A stretch of 64,000 nt of DNA from Sweltsa coloradensis (taxonomy: Eukaryota > Arthropoda > Insecta > Plecoptera > Chloroperlidae), in assembly GCA_024449915.1 (NCBI GenBank), contig JAMZAV010000777.1, forward strand, positions 124,001-188,000, read 5' to 3'. Shown in pieces: positions 23,101 to 38,100 of this stretch. The number at the start of each line of letters is the position of its first letter. Position 1 is the stretch's first letter. Both the position numbers and the translations under genes were made by a program. Under the pieces are notes generated by a model. It was not told the origin of the DNA, did not search any database, and saw only the letters and a list, made by a program, of their open reading frames with translations.

Positions 23101-26100
23101 ATGATTTCAATGAAATCGAGACAGTAAGTTTGTCCGTTAAAGAATAAAATTGTATCTTTTCTCTTCAAATATTACATAGTGTTTCTTCAAAACTCACAGA
23201 ATTGTACCAAATAACCTTAAATAATCATTTTCCCGGGGGCAAGCCCACGGAGCCCCTAGTTTTCATTATTATGCGTTTCAGTAGTTTTCCTAAATCCCAA
23301 ATAATGGCTCTGCCAATAAACGGAGAAAACGAACAAAATAACCAAATTGATTTCAAAAATGCACAGATTATCTAACGATCTAGGACATCCAATTTCTTTT
23401 CAAATGGGAAGGCCCCCGGATTCCTCTTGTAGGTACTAAATTCTTCATTGATTACTTTCATAATGTGTATTTTTTCCCAAATTCTGGCTATGCCGCTACG
23501 AGGAGGCGAAGAGGAATAACACACCGTTGGCTTTATGAGTTCAACAATTAAAACATAAGCGCAATCTGTTCAGCGATTCGGCTGATTTTTATAGTTCACA
23601 TTATTTAGCCCACACACGCACAGAGTCACAGGATAAGCGCCGTTTATCTTGAATAGTAATCCTCATTCACTTTGCTTACTCGTCTAATAAAATCATATTA
23701 ACTGCCGGTAAAAAGCACCAAATCCATTCTAGGATCACCAAAATTAAAAATATTCCCTGCGGGGCTAATCTGAGGTAGACAAAAAAGAATTACAAACCGT
23801 TGGCTTTATGAGTTACAAAAAAAACAATATTTTCAGCGATTTCATTAAAATTTCATTACATAAAAATGAGGCTATCAACATCTATAAAATCATATTAATT
23901 GCTGGTAAAACGCACCAAATCCATTCTAGGATGACCAAAATTGAAAAAATTCCCTGCGGGGCTAAACTGTGGAAGACTAAAAAATTATAAACCGTTGGTT
24001 TTATGAGTTCAACAGAAAAAAAAATCAGCCATTTCATTAAAATTTCATTACATAAAAATGAGGCTATCAACATCTATAAAATCATATAAATTGCCGGTAA
24101 AACGCACCAAATCCATTCTAGGATCATCAAAATTGAAAAAATTCCCTGCGGGGCTAAACTGGGGGCACGCCCCCAGACCCCCTTGTTGCCCACGAAAGTA
24201 GGGGGTGGGTATAGTTAAAATATTGTAGGCACCGATCACTCTTAGTAGTTCGCCACGCCACTGACAATACATACATATAATCCAACCCAATTTTGTATAA
24301 TATAAAATTTCTTACTTGGTATTTCAATATTATATTGTATAAATAATTTTTCATTGTTGCAATCGTTAGGCTACTCGTTTTATGTGCTTTCCTTTAATAA
24401 GACTATGTTTTGTCGATTTCAGTTGAACGTGAGTCGCTTTCTACAACTGCAGGCTGGATTCCGTCTCCTAGGTTTCCAAGACGAAGAAGTTGACACCGTC
24501 TATCGAATACTAGCCGCCATCTTGCATCTTGGTGACCTTGAGTTCGGGGAGGTCATCAGTCAAGACAACACCGACAACAAGAGTAGGATTATTGACCTAG
24601 CACCGCTTCACAGAGGTTTGTACTCTTTCTCTACTTGCGTGTAGACTTCAAATATTATATTTCAATGGAATATAAGACAAAACGATTATTTTACAGTGTC
24701 TCGTCTGTTGGGAGTGGAAGCCTGTGAACTGCTCGAAGCTCTCACCTCCAACAGTGTGGTGACTAGGGGAGAGACAATCACACGGAACAACACGGTGATA
24801 GAAGCTTGCGCGGCTCGGGACGCGATGGCCAAGGGACTCTATGGACGACTGTTCGACTGGACAGTCAACCAAATTAACGGTCTACTCACATTCAACAGGA
24901 CTCAGTGGTAAGACACATCCAATGACCTGCACACACATTTTCAAGCAGATAGACACTTACAACGGGACGAAATACGACTGATCGACTGATCTGTGTTACA
25001 CTCTTAACATTATGCAAGACAAAGACCTTATAATGATTAAAATTGCTTCCTTATGCTTAAAATGGTGGCAAGACTTTCTGTTACATTGAACACATGTATT
25101 TATATTTATTTGTTATTTCAAAACTTCAAAACATCTATTGAGAGTTTTTTGCTCATGGTAGTATTAAAACAGTTTAAATATTATATAAACTAACCAATAT
25201 TATATTTTAATAAATTTAGTAAAGCCAATCTATTCATTTAAAATCTTAAATCCATACTAGATAAAGCTAGGAACTCTTTCCTTATGCAATTTGCGGTTTT
25301 ATCATCTAAAATAAAGTTTTTAGTCCATATACTTCTTGAATATACACAAACATTGAACAAAGAGGTTACTAATTCAATTGGGATATTTATTAATCTTGCA
25401 ACCTTTTAAAGCAATTTTAAAGATATTGTAATAATCAGAACTCATGCTTATCAAATTTTACGTATGTACACACAAAAAATACCTTTTGAAATTATCATTT
25501 ACAAAATGAGTTAACTTTAAAGAGTCTTTAAACTACATAGCTCCTAACACAGTCGACGTTGTGATTTCAGCGGTGAGCCTCTGGCCATTGGCTTGTTGGA
25601 CATCTTTGGTTTTGAGAACTTCCCTCGGAACTCTTTCGAGCAGTTGTGCATCAACGTGGCCAACGAGCAGATCCAGTATTACTTCAACCAACACATCTTC
25701 ACCTGGGAGCAACAGGTAATCATCAAATACCTCTTATAGCCACCGTAGCTGTTTATTGTGTCATTCATTTACATATGTATTTATTGTTAATGCATATGAA
25801 TTCATAGACAAGTACGTAAAGTGATAGTTAAACAAATAATATCAACACTTATCTTATAATTGTAATTGTAGTAATGCAAATTACAATAACGGGTAAGAAG
25901 TGATCCATTATAGGTTTAAATATAATATAACCGTCGGGAAATGTGTAAATCGTATACATTGTTTAGAAATAGTAACCAATTTGACATATTTGAAACGTGT
26001 GCTTCAGGAATACATGGCCGAGGGAATCCCCGTTGACCTTGTGGAGTTCTCGGACAACCGACCTGTGCTCGACATGCTGCTGTCTCGACCGATGGGGTTG

Positions 26101-29100
26101 CTGGCCTTGTTGGACGAGGAGTCTCGTTTCCCGAGGTCTGGAGACAGATCTCTCATAGGTCAGTATACTTCTAACCATAACTTCATGTTACGCCTCAGAT
26201 AGGGGTGCATGTATGTTGTGTTCATTGCTTTACGTAGGAAAGTTTATGTCCGCATCTTCCTTAACTCTAAAATTAAGTATACTTTTAAAGGATTGTAAAA
26301 GTTCAACATTGGAACCTCAAAATTTATTTTTATTAAAAATTGTTTTAGTGTTTTGAGAGAATGTAAAAGTTTCAACTTTGAACTTTTACAATCCTTCAAA
26401 AGTACACTGTGTTTTAGAGTTATGAAAAAAATACACAAAACACTTTAAATTTTCTCCAAACTCTAAGAATATGTTTATTCTCTTGGATATTTCCAATCAC
26501 CGGTAGTGTTTAAAGGTTTGGGAATAAAGAGTTTAACAAGTAGGCGCTCTAGTTTGGATAACGTTTTTTTTGTTGAGGACAAGTTCAAAGAACTATAGAC
26601 CATAGATTCTAAATAGACTTTCAAATTGTGTATTATTGACACATCTTAATTAAAATTGGGTCTTAGCTAAAAATGTCTACCTTATTTTCTCCCTAACGAG
26701 CTTCCTAACTCTTGTGCTGTAGCAAGTAAGCTTATCGAGCCGATCTTTCCAGACAAGTTCCACAACAACGTGAAGAGCAAGTTCTACGCGCGTCCTAAGT
26801 CCGACGCGCTGTGCTTTGCCGTCCACCACTACGCGGGTCGCGTTGTGTACCAGGCAGAGGGCTTCCTAGACAAGAACAGGAACTTCCTGCCACCAGAAGT
26901 GATCCAGCTGCTCCGAGCCTCCCACAGGGACATGGTGCGGTTCCTGTTTCAGTGCCCGATCACTAAGACGGGGAAACCTCTACTCGATGAATCAGGATTC
27001 TCCGAGAACAACACCTGTCAACTCTAAGGTATTCAAACTCCGGGAGAAGTAATAGCTTTAAGACAAAAGTAGTGTGTACACGCAACGCATGCAGTTTATT
27101 ATATAAACACTTTGTATGCGTTTAGATCTTGTTTACTTAGTGCATCATTGTAATTCCTTACAATTTGTAACAAAATATTGAAACTTTCTAACAGGAAATA
27201 ATAATTTGTTAGCATAATAATATCACATTAATTTCACAGGTTCAACTACTTGAAAAAATCACTTTTCAAATAGTGTTTTTTATAGTAAGGAAATTTTAAA
27301 CCAAGATTCCGGTATGACTTTTAGATTGATGAGTGCTTTAAACACATTGCTAAGCTCTGTGTGATCACCATTCTTCATCATAATATATTACTATGATCCA
27401 AATATATAATCTAAAACCAAAATAAACTTAGTACGTATTTATATTTCGATTCTGTGACTAACGCCGGACGATTGTCCCCCCATGCAGGACCGGTACAGCA
27501 GCCGCGGCTTGGCTTCTCAGTCGCGCGCCCAGCAAACAGTCGCCACCTACTTCCGGTACTCGCTGATGGACCTGCTACAGAAGATGGTGAGCGGGTCCCC
27601 GCAGTTCGTCCGCTGTATCAAGCCCAACGACTCCAGGGTTGCCAAGTTGTTCGACGGTGGCAAGGTTGTCAAGCAGCTCAGATACACCGGTGTATTGGAG
27701 ACGATCAGGATACGGCAGAACGGCTTCTCTCATCGACTACCATTCGCTGACTTCCTCAAGAGGTGAGAGCATTGTCTTTCCATAGTTTGTGCAACTTCCA
27801 TCAACATCTGGAGATGTGAGAACTATAGTTTGTAACCTGTAGCATCGATTTTGCTAAAATCCAAATAAGGAGATTAATTTTCTTGGGACCATTTCTGGTC
27901 TGTTCTCTAATATTAGCAACAGAATTATTCGCAGTTATATTATACATCCTAGTTAAAGTTCACTTAAGTATTATTCAATGAGAATTGCAATTTCAAACAA
28001 GTAACCAGAATCTACATTTAAGTCATGATATTGGATATTGTATTATTTGTATATGCCAGCTAAAGTTATAAATCAAACTATGACTGAGCAAAGAAAATGA
28101 TATTTCAGTACGATATCAACATGTGGGAATATTTTGAATGTCGATATTTGGACGGAATGTAAAATTTTGATATTCTAAGTGAAACGAGGATATAATTTTT
28201 TGTATATATATATTTTTAACCACTTATGCTGCAAGATTCTGGGTAAAGTCGTCCTGACTTAAATGCATGGTGGAGGTGCCGGGTCAGTTCACGTGAGCGC
28301 TGTGAACGCGCTCGAGCATCAGCGTTAAAAATCGTACGCATTTTAGATATAAATTTTCAACCCTTTTAAGTCGCACATTTTAACAAAGAGACCACTATTT
28401 ATTTCTGTACTTATTTTTAGAATTGTCGATGTTGATGTTGAATGATATGTCGTAGCCCAGCCCTACATCAAATTATAGTGTTTCATGTTGTAGGTACAAA
28501 TTATTTACCCTATTTTAATCATAAAATAACTTCTATTCGCAGGTATTGTTTCCTGGGCTATTCCTTCGATGAGCGGGTGGTAGCAAACCGTGACTCTTGT
28601 CGGCTGCTGCTCGTGAGACTAAAGATGGACGGATGGGCGCTGGGAAAGACGAAGGTCTTCCTCAAATACTACCACGTCGAGTACCTCTCCAAGATGTACG
28701 AAGATCAAGTCAGGAAGATCACGCTGGTGCAAGCGTGTATCCGCAGGTGGCTAGCCAAAGTTAGATACAATCGTGCCAAAGGAAAGGTGAGAACAACAAA
28801 CGTATCATTACTATATTTTTATGTTTCTTTCGGTTCGCTAAAAATAGACAACTGTTAGTTTTGCCACTTTGTTAAAAAGCCTGAAATGAAGACATAAATT
28901 TAATAGAATTGTAAAAATTTGAATAAATTAAATTGTGAAAACAAATAACTTATCAAGGGTATATCACTCAAGTTTAAAAATTATGGCGTTATCAATAATG
29001 AAAACTGTTTGGGGTTTGGTTAAAATTGTCAAAATTGTAGGTAGATTTAGAACTTAAATGTTATATAATTCGTTTCCTGTTACTTAATAAATGTTAAGGG

Positions 29101-32100
29101 ATTGGCAGAACATCTCTAATTGCACTTATCTAACCATGCAATATAACTTATTATTGTTGATTTATTACACAGCTCGGAAGTCTGTATATCCATTTTAACA
29201 CTAATATACTTTTTAATTTTATCACATTTTAAAAATCTCCTGCTAATTGCCTGTGTGTTCATGTTTCTCTACGCTGAACTGCCTTCGTAAGAGGTTCATC
29301 AACCTCGGATAAATGTTGTAGACTCAGTCGACCTATTTCTATATGAATTATGTGTAATACAAAAACCTCATTGCCTCTGAGTAGGTTGTTATTAGGTGAT
29401 TAAGTGACTCAATGTAGTGATTAGGGCTCTCAAGTGCTACCAAAGCTTGAGTTTTGAACACTTCTTGTCCATTGTCCAATTGAAGGCACAATTATAAAAA
29501 CCAGGTAGATCCATTTCCAACTTTTCTTTTCGTTTCGAGTAAATGACTAAGTTTAAATAATGGTTTTTTTGTAAATGTACTTGCAACAATCCAGTGCTTT
29601 TTTATATATAAAGGTACATGTAGCATTATGTCAATTACTAGGAAAACGCTTAAGTCCCGCCGCGTTGTTGGATGAGCGTAATTGGTGCATTGAGCTGCCA
29701 TGTGTTATGCGAATTTTCTGTTGTTCTGTGGCAAAATCATTACTAAGTTGAAATTTTTTTTAATTAAATTAAATTAATTTAAAAATTGACTTAATTTTTT
29801 TTTTTTTAATAAATCGTAATTGTTAAAATAAATCGTAAAATTGCGATTTTTATAAGAAATAATTTCTCGATTGCGCTCAAATTTTACACTAATATATTAA
29901 TTCATAAAATAAAGGTTCTGCGAAAAAATCATTACAATCGGATAAAGCATGTAGGTGTTATAAGTCAAAGAATTGTTTAAAAAAGAAAAAACCTGTAAAA
30001 TTTCGATTTTTATGTTAAATATTTTTTTCAATTGCTCTCAAATTTCACAAAAATATCTTAATTCATAAAATAAAGGTTCTGTGCAAAAATCATTAAAATC
30101 GAATAAAGCATGTAGGTGTTATAAGTCGAAGAATTTTTTTAAAAATTGAAAAAATCGTAAAATTGCGATTTTCATGAGAAAAAATTTTCCGATTGCGCTC
30201 AAAAACGTGGCAGTTCTAAGTTCAGAGATTTCAAAGACCTCCATAAAATTTCATCGCAATCGGAGTATCGGTTTAGCCGGAATCGTGTGGACAAACAGAC
30301 AAAAATACAAAAAAAAGAAAGAAAAAAAAACATTCCGGATTTTTTTCTCCAGTGTAGTGAAATGGAATCTTCGCTTCGCTCGCTACGCTCATCCAACTAG
30401 AAACTAAAACAAAATAAAGAAATGGATCTACCTGTTTTTTTGCAATTGGGCCTTCAATTTTAAGTTCGCATTTTCTAGTACTTGTACACCTAGTATCCAT
30501 AAATGTGTATAATGTGTATTGTTTTGTTTATGTATGTTCGTAATTATATTTTGTTCAACTTGTATTTTATCTGTATTTTATTATGTTCTTGATATTATTA
30601 TCTACATTATTATTATCTAGATTGGATGGAAGAAAATGCCTAGCTGGCCTTAATGCCGCCTAGAACAATAAAGACGACTATCTATCTATCTATAATAATC
30701 TGGCAACACAAACTTTAATGTTTGTCTTTGTTTTGCTTTAACTTGTATCACTTTTGTACTTGTATTTATTACCGTGTCCTGAATTACAATTTGAAATTTG
30801 GAAGACCTAATAATAAAACATCAATCAGGTACCAGAGTCAATAAAGAACTTGACCCGTTGGGTATTACAAAGCCCTCTAGATGTTTTACTTACTATTTTA
30901 TTGTATTGTGGTCCAGATGGCGGTGAGCGTAGTGACACTGCAACGCCACGTGCGCGGCTGGATCACGAGGAAGCGGCTGCAGCGAGAGCGGCTGATACGC
31001 AAGGAAGAAGAAGAGCTGGCCGCGAAAAAGAAGGGAGGCAACAAGGCCGGAGCCTGGTTCAAGGCCAAGGTGCTGCGCAAGGTCTCCTCGCAAGACATGG
31101 GCGAAGGCAAGGAGAACAACAACCCCAGGAAAGATCTCGACAAGGAGTCGGCCGCGGTCGTCATACAAAGCCGTAAGCATGGATGCAATTACAACACCTG
31201 TATTACCTGTTGTTGCGGACACATCATACCCTGTAATCACACCCTGCATTCATTTTGTAATTTTCTTTTACTTTATTTTATTCTGTGGCTACGTCGCAAC
31301 ACGGACATCCGTCCACGAGACATGCAATTCACCATAAACATCAACATTAACAATATATCAGAGAAGATGACTGGCTCGTTGGTCTTGTGGTTAGCGTATC
31401 TGCTTCCAATGCAGAAGGTCCAGGGTTCTATTCCCGCTAAAGTCAGAAGTTTTTTAACTTCTGATTTGGACTAAAGTCCATCAGTTCTTGTCTTAGGAGT
31501 TTGTAAACGGTGACTTTGGAGCCGTCCTAGCAACGAAGCACATAATAAATTTCAGAGTTGTTCTAAATCGGCCTTGTTGATTCTGGCGTTGATTCGCGGG
31601 TGTTCGCACTGTCCATACCACTGATTGCTATATTTCCTATTAAAAATATCGATCTTTGGTTGGTTATCGCTCACTCGTCGATTACGTCGGGGCCTGCAGG
31701 GTTGGCTTGGTCGCTTTGATTTAAGTCCCCCACTGAAAATCAGTTATGTAACTGAGTGGGTAGACTCTAAATAAAATTTATTTATTTATTTATTTATTTA
31801 TTATGAACATATTATAAACATGAATGAATGCATGCTTGTTCGTGTACTATAGACCTACTTGAGTTTAAGTGTGTGTCTGAGTGTGTGAAGTGTGATTTAT
31901 AATGTATTATGTATATGAGCGAGTGAGTAAGTGAAAACATAAATGTTTGTTAGTTTTTAATTTTGTTGCATTTCGTTCCACTTCAATTTGTGATCGTAAT
32001 AAATCTATTTATTTTATTTTATTATGACCGAAAGTTGAAGTAACTATGAAGTTTCGTTTGATTTGTATGATTTCTCAACAAATACTTAAATTTCATAAAT

Positions 32101-35100
32101 CCCCTTTGATTCATATTGATTTTGCAGGTATTTACTTCCCATATTTATGCAGCGCTTATTGATTACATCTTTTTTTTCTCATTTCATGTAACCGACATTG
32201 GCATGTTTAATACTATCATTTAAGTCATAATTCATTATTAGTCCCGTTTAGATATTTGCTGTTTCGGTTCCTTGATCTGAATGTAAACACAAAATTAGTA
32301 TAATCAGAAAAATAAATATTCTGACCCGGCACCTCCACCAAACACGTCCATAATAATTTTACGGTGCGTGAAAATGGATGTTTTATGTCGAGAACGGGAT
32401 CATTGTTTGTCAGGCTAAACATCTCATCACACAATTTTCGATGAAGATGTCCCATTTTTATCCACTGAGTGTAGTTTTTATCATGGAAGACGCCAAACAA
32501 ATTCCTAAGTCCTTCAAATAGCTCATTTGCTTCGAATGACTTTCGAATGAGTTTTCTTGAGTATTTAAGGAAACATTGTGTCATTTTATATTATATCCAA
32601 ACGTTTAATTAATTTAAAAAATCATTGTTAGAATACAATTAATACAAAATAACTTAATGTGATGGTGGAGGTGCCGGGTCTGAATATTTTAGTACAATAT
32701 TTAGTGAGGAAATCAACCACCCACATTGATGATATAAAAATGTAATAGTTTTGACTAAGAATAATATTTTTATTCCACTACAGTATTTTATAGTCTCGTT
32801 GATGGATAAGCATTTTGGTGGAGTGAGTAATCTTGTTCGTGAAAGTAATTTCGCTTTTTGTTTTTAGTGTGACGTAAAATTATATATATTTTACAAACTT
32901 AATATCCTGTCGGATTTTACAAACTACCATTTACATAATTTTGATTCATTAGGTACGTAAATAATACGACGTCGTTTGAAACATACACGAAAATAGGCGA
33001 TTTTCATAAGAAATGTTGCTTTGATTTCAAAGGTGATGTTGAAAGTAGTCGTGTTAATGATAAAATCGAAAACAAATTCAGTGAAATCGAAAAAATTGAA
33101 AATTGGGATTTTATTGAAGTTCAGATATTTCGAAGTTCTCCTGAAAATTGTATAACTTTCGAGCAAAGTATATAGCCTCTTGGCCGGAATCAGCAAACAA
33201 ACTAGATAACGAACAAAAAACCTACTCTTTGGGCTTCTTCAGTAAAATAAATGTATATTCACTTCTCTCGCTACGATCATCCAATAAAGTCACGCATTAA
33301 TAAAATTAGTTACAATATAGGTATAATAATAATTTAATGTGTATCCACATTTTTTTTTAAAATTTGTTAGGTTAACATTTATTTCATTTGTCTTTATTTG
33401 GGTTCGGGGGGACCATCATTAAATAATAATCCATTGTGTCACTAGACCCAAATATGTCGCTGGGTTTCAGATTTCCGCGGCTACACGGTTCGCCGACGCT
33501 GGGGCCCCGAGCTCGAAGCCCGTGTGAAGGAGGTACTGAAAACTCACAAGACTCCAGACGCCGCGAAGTACGCTCTCCAGAAGGAGGGTCTCACCGCAGA
33601 GGACGCCGTTGTCGTCATACAGAGGTGGGCTATCGTAGTCACATACTTAGGCCTTCAGAAAACAACACGTGGCTTGACGCTGTTTATCTCTGTGGAGATC
33701 AGTAGGCTTACAGTCACGAGCTCATTTGACATAGTTATATTAATCAAATAATACTTTTCTGTAAGCAAGTCCTGGATTCATTCCCAAAAATGTGCGTTAA
33801 TTTAAATTATTATATGATCTTAATTAGTGATTTTTATTATGATTTCAATCAAATATTTAAAAAACAATTACACAACGCACCTGAAGATGATATACACTCG
33901 TACGATGGGGAAATTAACTCTTCGCACGACATCAATACACAGATTTCTTTAATATCAATCGTTTGGTCAAACTTGTAATTACGTTTCGTCCCAAAATATA
34001 ACAGAATTCAAATTGCAAGCACGTTATTTCTTTACCTAGTTTATCAAGAGTGCACAGTTTTCCGTGCATGGACATGCATGTTTTGTGTCTAAGAGAAATG
34101 TTACAATGTGAGTAATTCACCAACTAGGTACTACCGCAGTTGGCGCAAAGGCGAAAGCCCCCCGTCTCCGCAGCAGAGGCGCAGACATCTGGGACAGGGC
34201 GCCTCGCAGCCGGCCAACATCTCCCCAGACCGGCAGGCGCAACTCATTTCCTTCTCTCAGCATGTGAGTACTCGAAACTTGTACATGCTGGAAATGTAAA
34301 CATTACATTGTCAGGCAAACTTAAGTGTATTAGTTTTAATAATCCAACAACCTTTACTGTCAAGCACCATAAATTCCCTTGCGGCTCTCTACTTACATAA
34401 AACTTAACGATGCTCTTGCGTCTTAAATAATGGTAGTTGTGTACGATAAAGATATCTATATCATTATTTTACATTTTAATGCCTAAAAAATCCGTTGAAA
34501 TAAGTTTGATTTGGTGTATATATAATATAAGTAACTTCTAAACTAACACCACTATATAGAAATACGAATGGACCACATGCTGACCCCTGTGGTACACCAT
34601 AATTTCCCAAGCTACCCATGTGTGTGCTATTCTCGACAGGTTCATATGCTAAACCAAGAAGCTCACAAGTACCTTAGGCGTAACAAGCCAGGAATCCGGC
34701 CGTCAGAGATCTCAGAACCACCGCAAAACTACGTACGACCTAAAGGATTCCAGTTGATGTCCAAGTTTATGGACAGTAGAAGCAACAACAACCAGGTAAA
34801 CTATTCAACTCTATTAAACTATTCTATATTTTAACCCATTGTTAAAATGTAATCAATGATTCCGCATATTTATTCTCTTCTTATGTTGTAATATGTTTTA
34901 TTTGCAGCGGCTAGCAGGAAAGCAACCAACGTCAAACGAGACCACTTCATACTATGAAGCATTGCAAGCAGAAATGAATAGGTAAATCCATTATTTATGG
35001 CAAATGTATTTAGAATACCTAATACGTACAATAACATTAAAGTGATATTTTTAGCATGCTCATTTGTTTCTTAAAAAGGACAATGAAATAACTTTCGTTC

Positions 35101-38100
35101 ACAAAAATTGGGTTTGTTAAATAAAATCAAGTACATTCACAACGTTAGATTGTATGTGCATTGTGCATAAGTACTTCAATGTAAGTGACAATACTAGGTG
35201 GATTGTATGGTTATATGTACGCCGAAGAAGTCAAGCGTTGGCAATTAGTACTTGGCTATTTAAATTTGATTTAAAATTTCAAACTCTTCTTTGAATTCAG
35301 ACCGTTGGATAAGTTCTGGCAAACCAAGCTTTACTGGAACGACTTTGGACCCCTTATTTTCACTCTATACTTTAAACTAAAGAGTTTGGTTGGTTGGTTG
35401 GTTGGTTGTCACTATATCAAGAGAACATTTTCATAATATTACCTATGTTTGTAAATAACTGCCAGTAAATGTGCCATAATAAAGACAGTTGCCAGTACTT
35501 TGCCATACTTATGTAGGAGACAGTCGAAATGTAAAAAGTTTGAGCGAAAACTAGGATCAAAAAGTGGTCCAGAATAAATAAATAAATAAATTATATTTAG
35601 AGTCTACCCACTCAGTTATATAACTGATTTTCAATATTAAATATAATTAATAATATCAATAAAATAAAAATAATAATAATAATAATTCAATGAATAATAT
35701 TTTGCTGCATTTGACAATCAAACGGGTTTTTAATGGACATTCCACAATGTGAAGAAAACTCATTCAAAACGTGTGGAGGCGAAGAGATCCTGGTCTCTGG
35801 TGTTGGTATTATGCTGCGTGCTCGTTGGACTAACTGCGCACGCCTGTGTAAATGGAAGCTTTGTTTAATATGTGCTATGTCTTATAACTAACCTGTGTGT
35901 TTCAATACTGGCTACTTCTTGCTTCATCTAACTTGGTGTGCTTGTCAGAGTTGGGTAGGAAAGATACGAGTTACCCCTTTTGAGAACTTTCTCTCGGAAT
36001 CGCATTATTTTGTTCTTGAAAAGAAATACAAACAACACACAATATAATTATTATAATAGGAAGGAAACAATTTTGTTGAAAAGTTGTATTTTGTTTGTTT
36101 TTTGTTTGAACTACTAACCACAAAAAACATTTAATTTATTTATTTGAGCAAGTTTTAATACAAATTTTCGTTTCTTTGGCTGATTCTAAACTATACTTGT
36201 AGCATTTAGTTTGTTGTTTTACTTCAGTTTCCTTTTTGTATAGTTTCTTATGTGTATACCAAAATTAAACGAGAAGTCTATAATTTCAAACCTACTGTTG
36301 TAACTCAAGTCATTTCTTAAGGACTTAGAGGAACTTCCTTAGGAGCTAAGAACGTCCTAGTTTCTCGCTCATCATTAACTTACCCAACTCTGGTGCTTAT
36401 GGCCTTCTCTCTGTCTGTCTGTCTGTTCTGTCTGAAAATGCCAAGTTTGTCTCAAGTCTCGAGCGAGGATGAAGAGTGTTCTTGGGACCTTCCGCTTGTC
36501 AAAATCGAATACAGGAGACGTGAGTCCTTAAGGTGCGTCACTCAGGCAATACTTTATCCTGGACATAATTAGAAATATAATAAATGCAAAATCGTTCTAA
36601 CACATTGTCATGTATTGATAATATTACACACATCTATCCAGAAACAAATATGAGATAATTAAGTAATTATGTCATCAAAGCTTTGCTACACTAACTCAAC
36701 AAATTTGTAAGTTGTGCATTCTTTTTTAAAACAAACTTCTAACATAGCATGTACGATAGGCTATGTTAAAAAAAACATTTTTAATTTGAATGTTTTAATT
36801 AAATCGCTTACAAGATTTATTTGTTTATTCAAAATAGTATCTTGGTTGGAAATATTGATATAATAAATTGGAATCACCAACTTAATGTAATTTGTTCTAT
36901 GCACTAGAAGAATGCTTGCAAATAATCAGAAATCATGCATCTTTTGCCATAATCTGGATCAGTAAGTAAACTTCATTGAGATATGAATATTATTATTTTC
37001 TATAATATTAAATTTATGACAAAATAAATAAATACATAAATAAATTATAAAAATATAATTATTTTGTAGATTCGAACATATTAGTTATAAAACCCAATAC
37101 TAGCTTACACTAACCCCTCTGGTTGTCAGGACTCGAATGACGACTCTGGACATGGACGCCCAGCGACGAGAGCTTGTGTACTCTCAGGCGCGGGAGAACG
37201 TACTACGCGAGAGACAGCTGCTGGGGGCGTGGCACCAAGCCATGCAGGCCAGCAACAACAACAAGAACAACAACAACAACCACAACATTAAACTCAGAAG
37301 TCCGCAACACCATGCGGTACAACCAGGGTGAGCAGAACAATCTGGAGGCTTGTGTTGAATTATGAAAATAATTGTAATTGAAAGAGTTCCTACCAACATC
37401 TTTGTTAATTGAATATCATCTTTAAATTAGGTAAATGGCTATCAGAACTGGAAAGTCAGAAACACAATGATATTTAACATCTATAGTAGGCTAGATTCCC
37501 AGTCATTGGTCCACTGGCGTGTCAATTAGAAGCAATCTTGGATAGGTAAGTTTGTATGTTAAAGTAGTTTGTAGCGATTTGTAGCCCAAATATTTTTCAA
37601 AATGGCTGTCAGGTTGATAGCCATAAACACCAAATGATTACTGAATTTCCTGATGCATAAAATTCTTATTGTTTCTGTTTGTGCATTCCCATGCTGCACA
37701 AACTAAAACCATATCAAAACAATCCTGAAAAATACTTGATCCCATTTAAAACACAATGTCAAGCATAATAAATTGAAGTGCCAAATCGCCATCTTGAATA
37801 GGTAAATTTGGTACGCTCGCGCCTGTGCGGACGTATTGGAGACTGGCAATCTAGCCTACTATAGATGTTAAATATCATTGCAGAAACATTATAGTTACGA
37901 TTTTTGGGCAGCTGTATCGAACCGGCGACCTCTCAAATCAGTCTCCCATTTTACGTATGAACTAACTCTGTTAACTCCAGCAGTAGCGGTAGAGACGGCT
38001 TCAGTCCTGGAGTTGACTTACGCCTGTTGCTTCGAACTACGCATGCACGAGAACTACCTGTCAACGACGCGGACGCTGGACCCTACGACTTCAGGCACGC

